Positions 63,225-64,000 of a DNA stretch of 64,000 nt are shown here, in pieces. This DNA is from Acidobacteriaceae bacterium. Its GTDB lineage: Bacteria; Acidobacteriota; Terriglobia; Terriglobales; Acidobacteriaceae. Location: the NCBI GenBank assembly GCA_003132405.1, contig PKXQ01000156.1, positions 1 to 64,000 of the forward strand, written 5' to 3'. The first letter of the stretch is position 1. The number at the start of each line of letters is the position of its first letter. The position numbers and the translations under genes are program-made. The notes beneath the pieces were generated by a model. The model did not search any database. It was not told the origin of the DNA and saw nothing but the letters and a program-made list of their open reading frames with translations.

Positions 63225-64000
63225 TTATTCCTGTCGCAACGCTTCCACTGGCTCAAGCATCGCCGCCTTGCGCGCCGGACAACCCCGCCGCAATCCCCGC
63301 AATCGCCAGCGACAGCACCGCGCCAATCGCCGACACCGGCACAATCCGCGGAGTATCGAAACCCGGCGGCAGTTGCACTCCCGAAAGCAGGTGAACGACA
63401 AGCATCGCGCCAACGACTCCGACCGCTCCGCTCAAAAGAGTCAAAAACGCGCCCTCCAGAAAAAATTGAAACAAAATATTGCGCTGGGTCGCGCCAACCG
63501 CTTTGCGCAATCCGATTTCGCGTGTGCGCTCAGTCACGGCTACCAGCATGATGTTCACGATCCCGATCGCACCCAGCGCCAGCGTTACCAGGCCGACTCC
63601 GCCGAGAAACCAATCCATCGCCGTGAAAATCTTGCCCATCGTCTTCTGATTCTTAATCGTGTCCCATTCTTCCCATACATCAGGATTCTTCGGATCGAAT
63701 CCCCCATGATTACGCGCGACGATGCTGTGCAACTCGGCCTTAGCCGTCTCGTTCTCGTCAAAAGTTCGCGGCTGATAATTGATGAACGAAATTGCCTTGC
63801 CATCGAGCGAGTCATCGCCCGTCAACGGAAACAACTCGCGCATCGTGTTAAACGGAATAAAAATTCGAATGTTGGTGAAGTTCTGCTCCTCGTGGCCGAT
63901 CATCGAAAGCACGCCGACCACCTGAAAGCGAACGCCATTGAGCAAAATAGTGTTTCCGACCGCGGGCCGTCCCGGAAATATATTGCGCGTCATTTGACTG
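63225..64000 (-). CDS. MacB-type ABC transporter permease, partial, frameshifted C-terminus
   Basis: The window begins inside the periplasmic domain; the N-terminus lies beyond 64000. Spans LGGVGLVTLALGAIGIVNIM, FLEGAFLTLLSGAVGVVGAM and IGAVLSLAIAGIAAGL follow, with the coupling helix VTERTREIGLRKAVGATQRN. The frame runs into TGA at 63253, ending AGLSGAQGGDA, while the usual tail PARKAAMLEPVEALRQE lies in another frame ending at 63225. Two extra C near 63280 would restore it. The same-strand permease gene follows downstream. Confidence 0.88.

Overview
The window looks like chromosomal DNA of an Acidobacteriota, probably a Terriglobales/Koribacter-like soil lineage. The pointers are gene content and layout: a Ser/Thr kinase fused to a beta-propeller, secreted S9 peptidases, MacB-type permeases, an acidobacterial Cys-rich protein beside cydAB, many intergenic palindromic repeats starting TGTCATCCTGAGCG, and moderately high GC. 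This is inferred from family knowledge; no rRNA is present to confirm it.

0-10 kb: comF, an HNH nuclease, a secreted CE1-like esterase, a LolA-like exported protein, an SDR dehydrogenase, a stand-alone Lon N-domain protein, a NIPSNAP/ArsR divergent pair, and a two-gene AAA+/von Willebrand A module. 10-19 kb is the accessory part: a membrane-anchored toroid-like protein, a small exported polycation, a complete PIN/Phd toxin-antitoxin pair, a long frameshifted secreted protein whose N-terminal domain looks like a catalytically dead matrixin, and a complete IS1595-family element (16879-18852) with 25-bp inverted repeats, an 8-bp target duplication and a passenger gene.

19-38 kb is mostly core: an S9 peptidase, a TPR protein, an operon of Cys-rich protein, thioesterase, cydA and cydB, an Mrp/ApbC ATPase, an FAD oxidoreductase, a BlaI/M56 regulatory pair, the hrcA-grpE-dnaJ heat-shock operon with rsmE, a fused UvrD helicase/Fe-S nuclease, and an acetyl-CoA acetyltransferase. 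38-52 kb is regulatory: a frameshifted exported protein, an orphan antitoxin followed by a 14-residue stump of its PIN toxin, a PAS histidine kinase, a ComM/YifB ATPase, an azoreductase-DoxX operon facing a frameshifted AraC regulator, two sigma54-type activators, a PilZ protein, a histidine kinase, tRNA-Leu(CAG) and a 16-bp parS-like palindrome. 52-64 kb holds OsmC, a zinc-ribbon protein, tRNA-Cys(GCA) followed by a gene fragment, the kinase/beta-propeller protein, a STAS protein, a secreted GH13 alpha-glucosidase, DoxX, a Tat-exported multicopper oxidase, a DUF1684 protein, a VKOR-like protein and two MacB-type permeases, the last cut by the window edge.

Four genes (near 13355, 38360, 45093 and 63280) carry single frameshifts, each explainable by loss of one or two bases from a homopolymer. 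They may be sequence errors and should be checked before being treated as pseudogenes.
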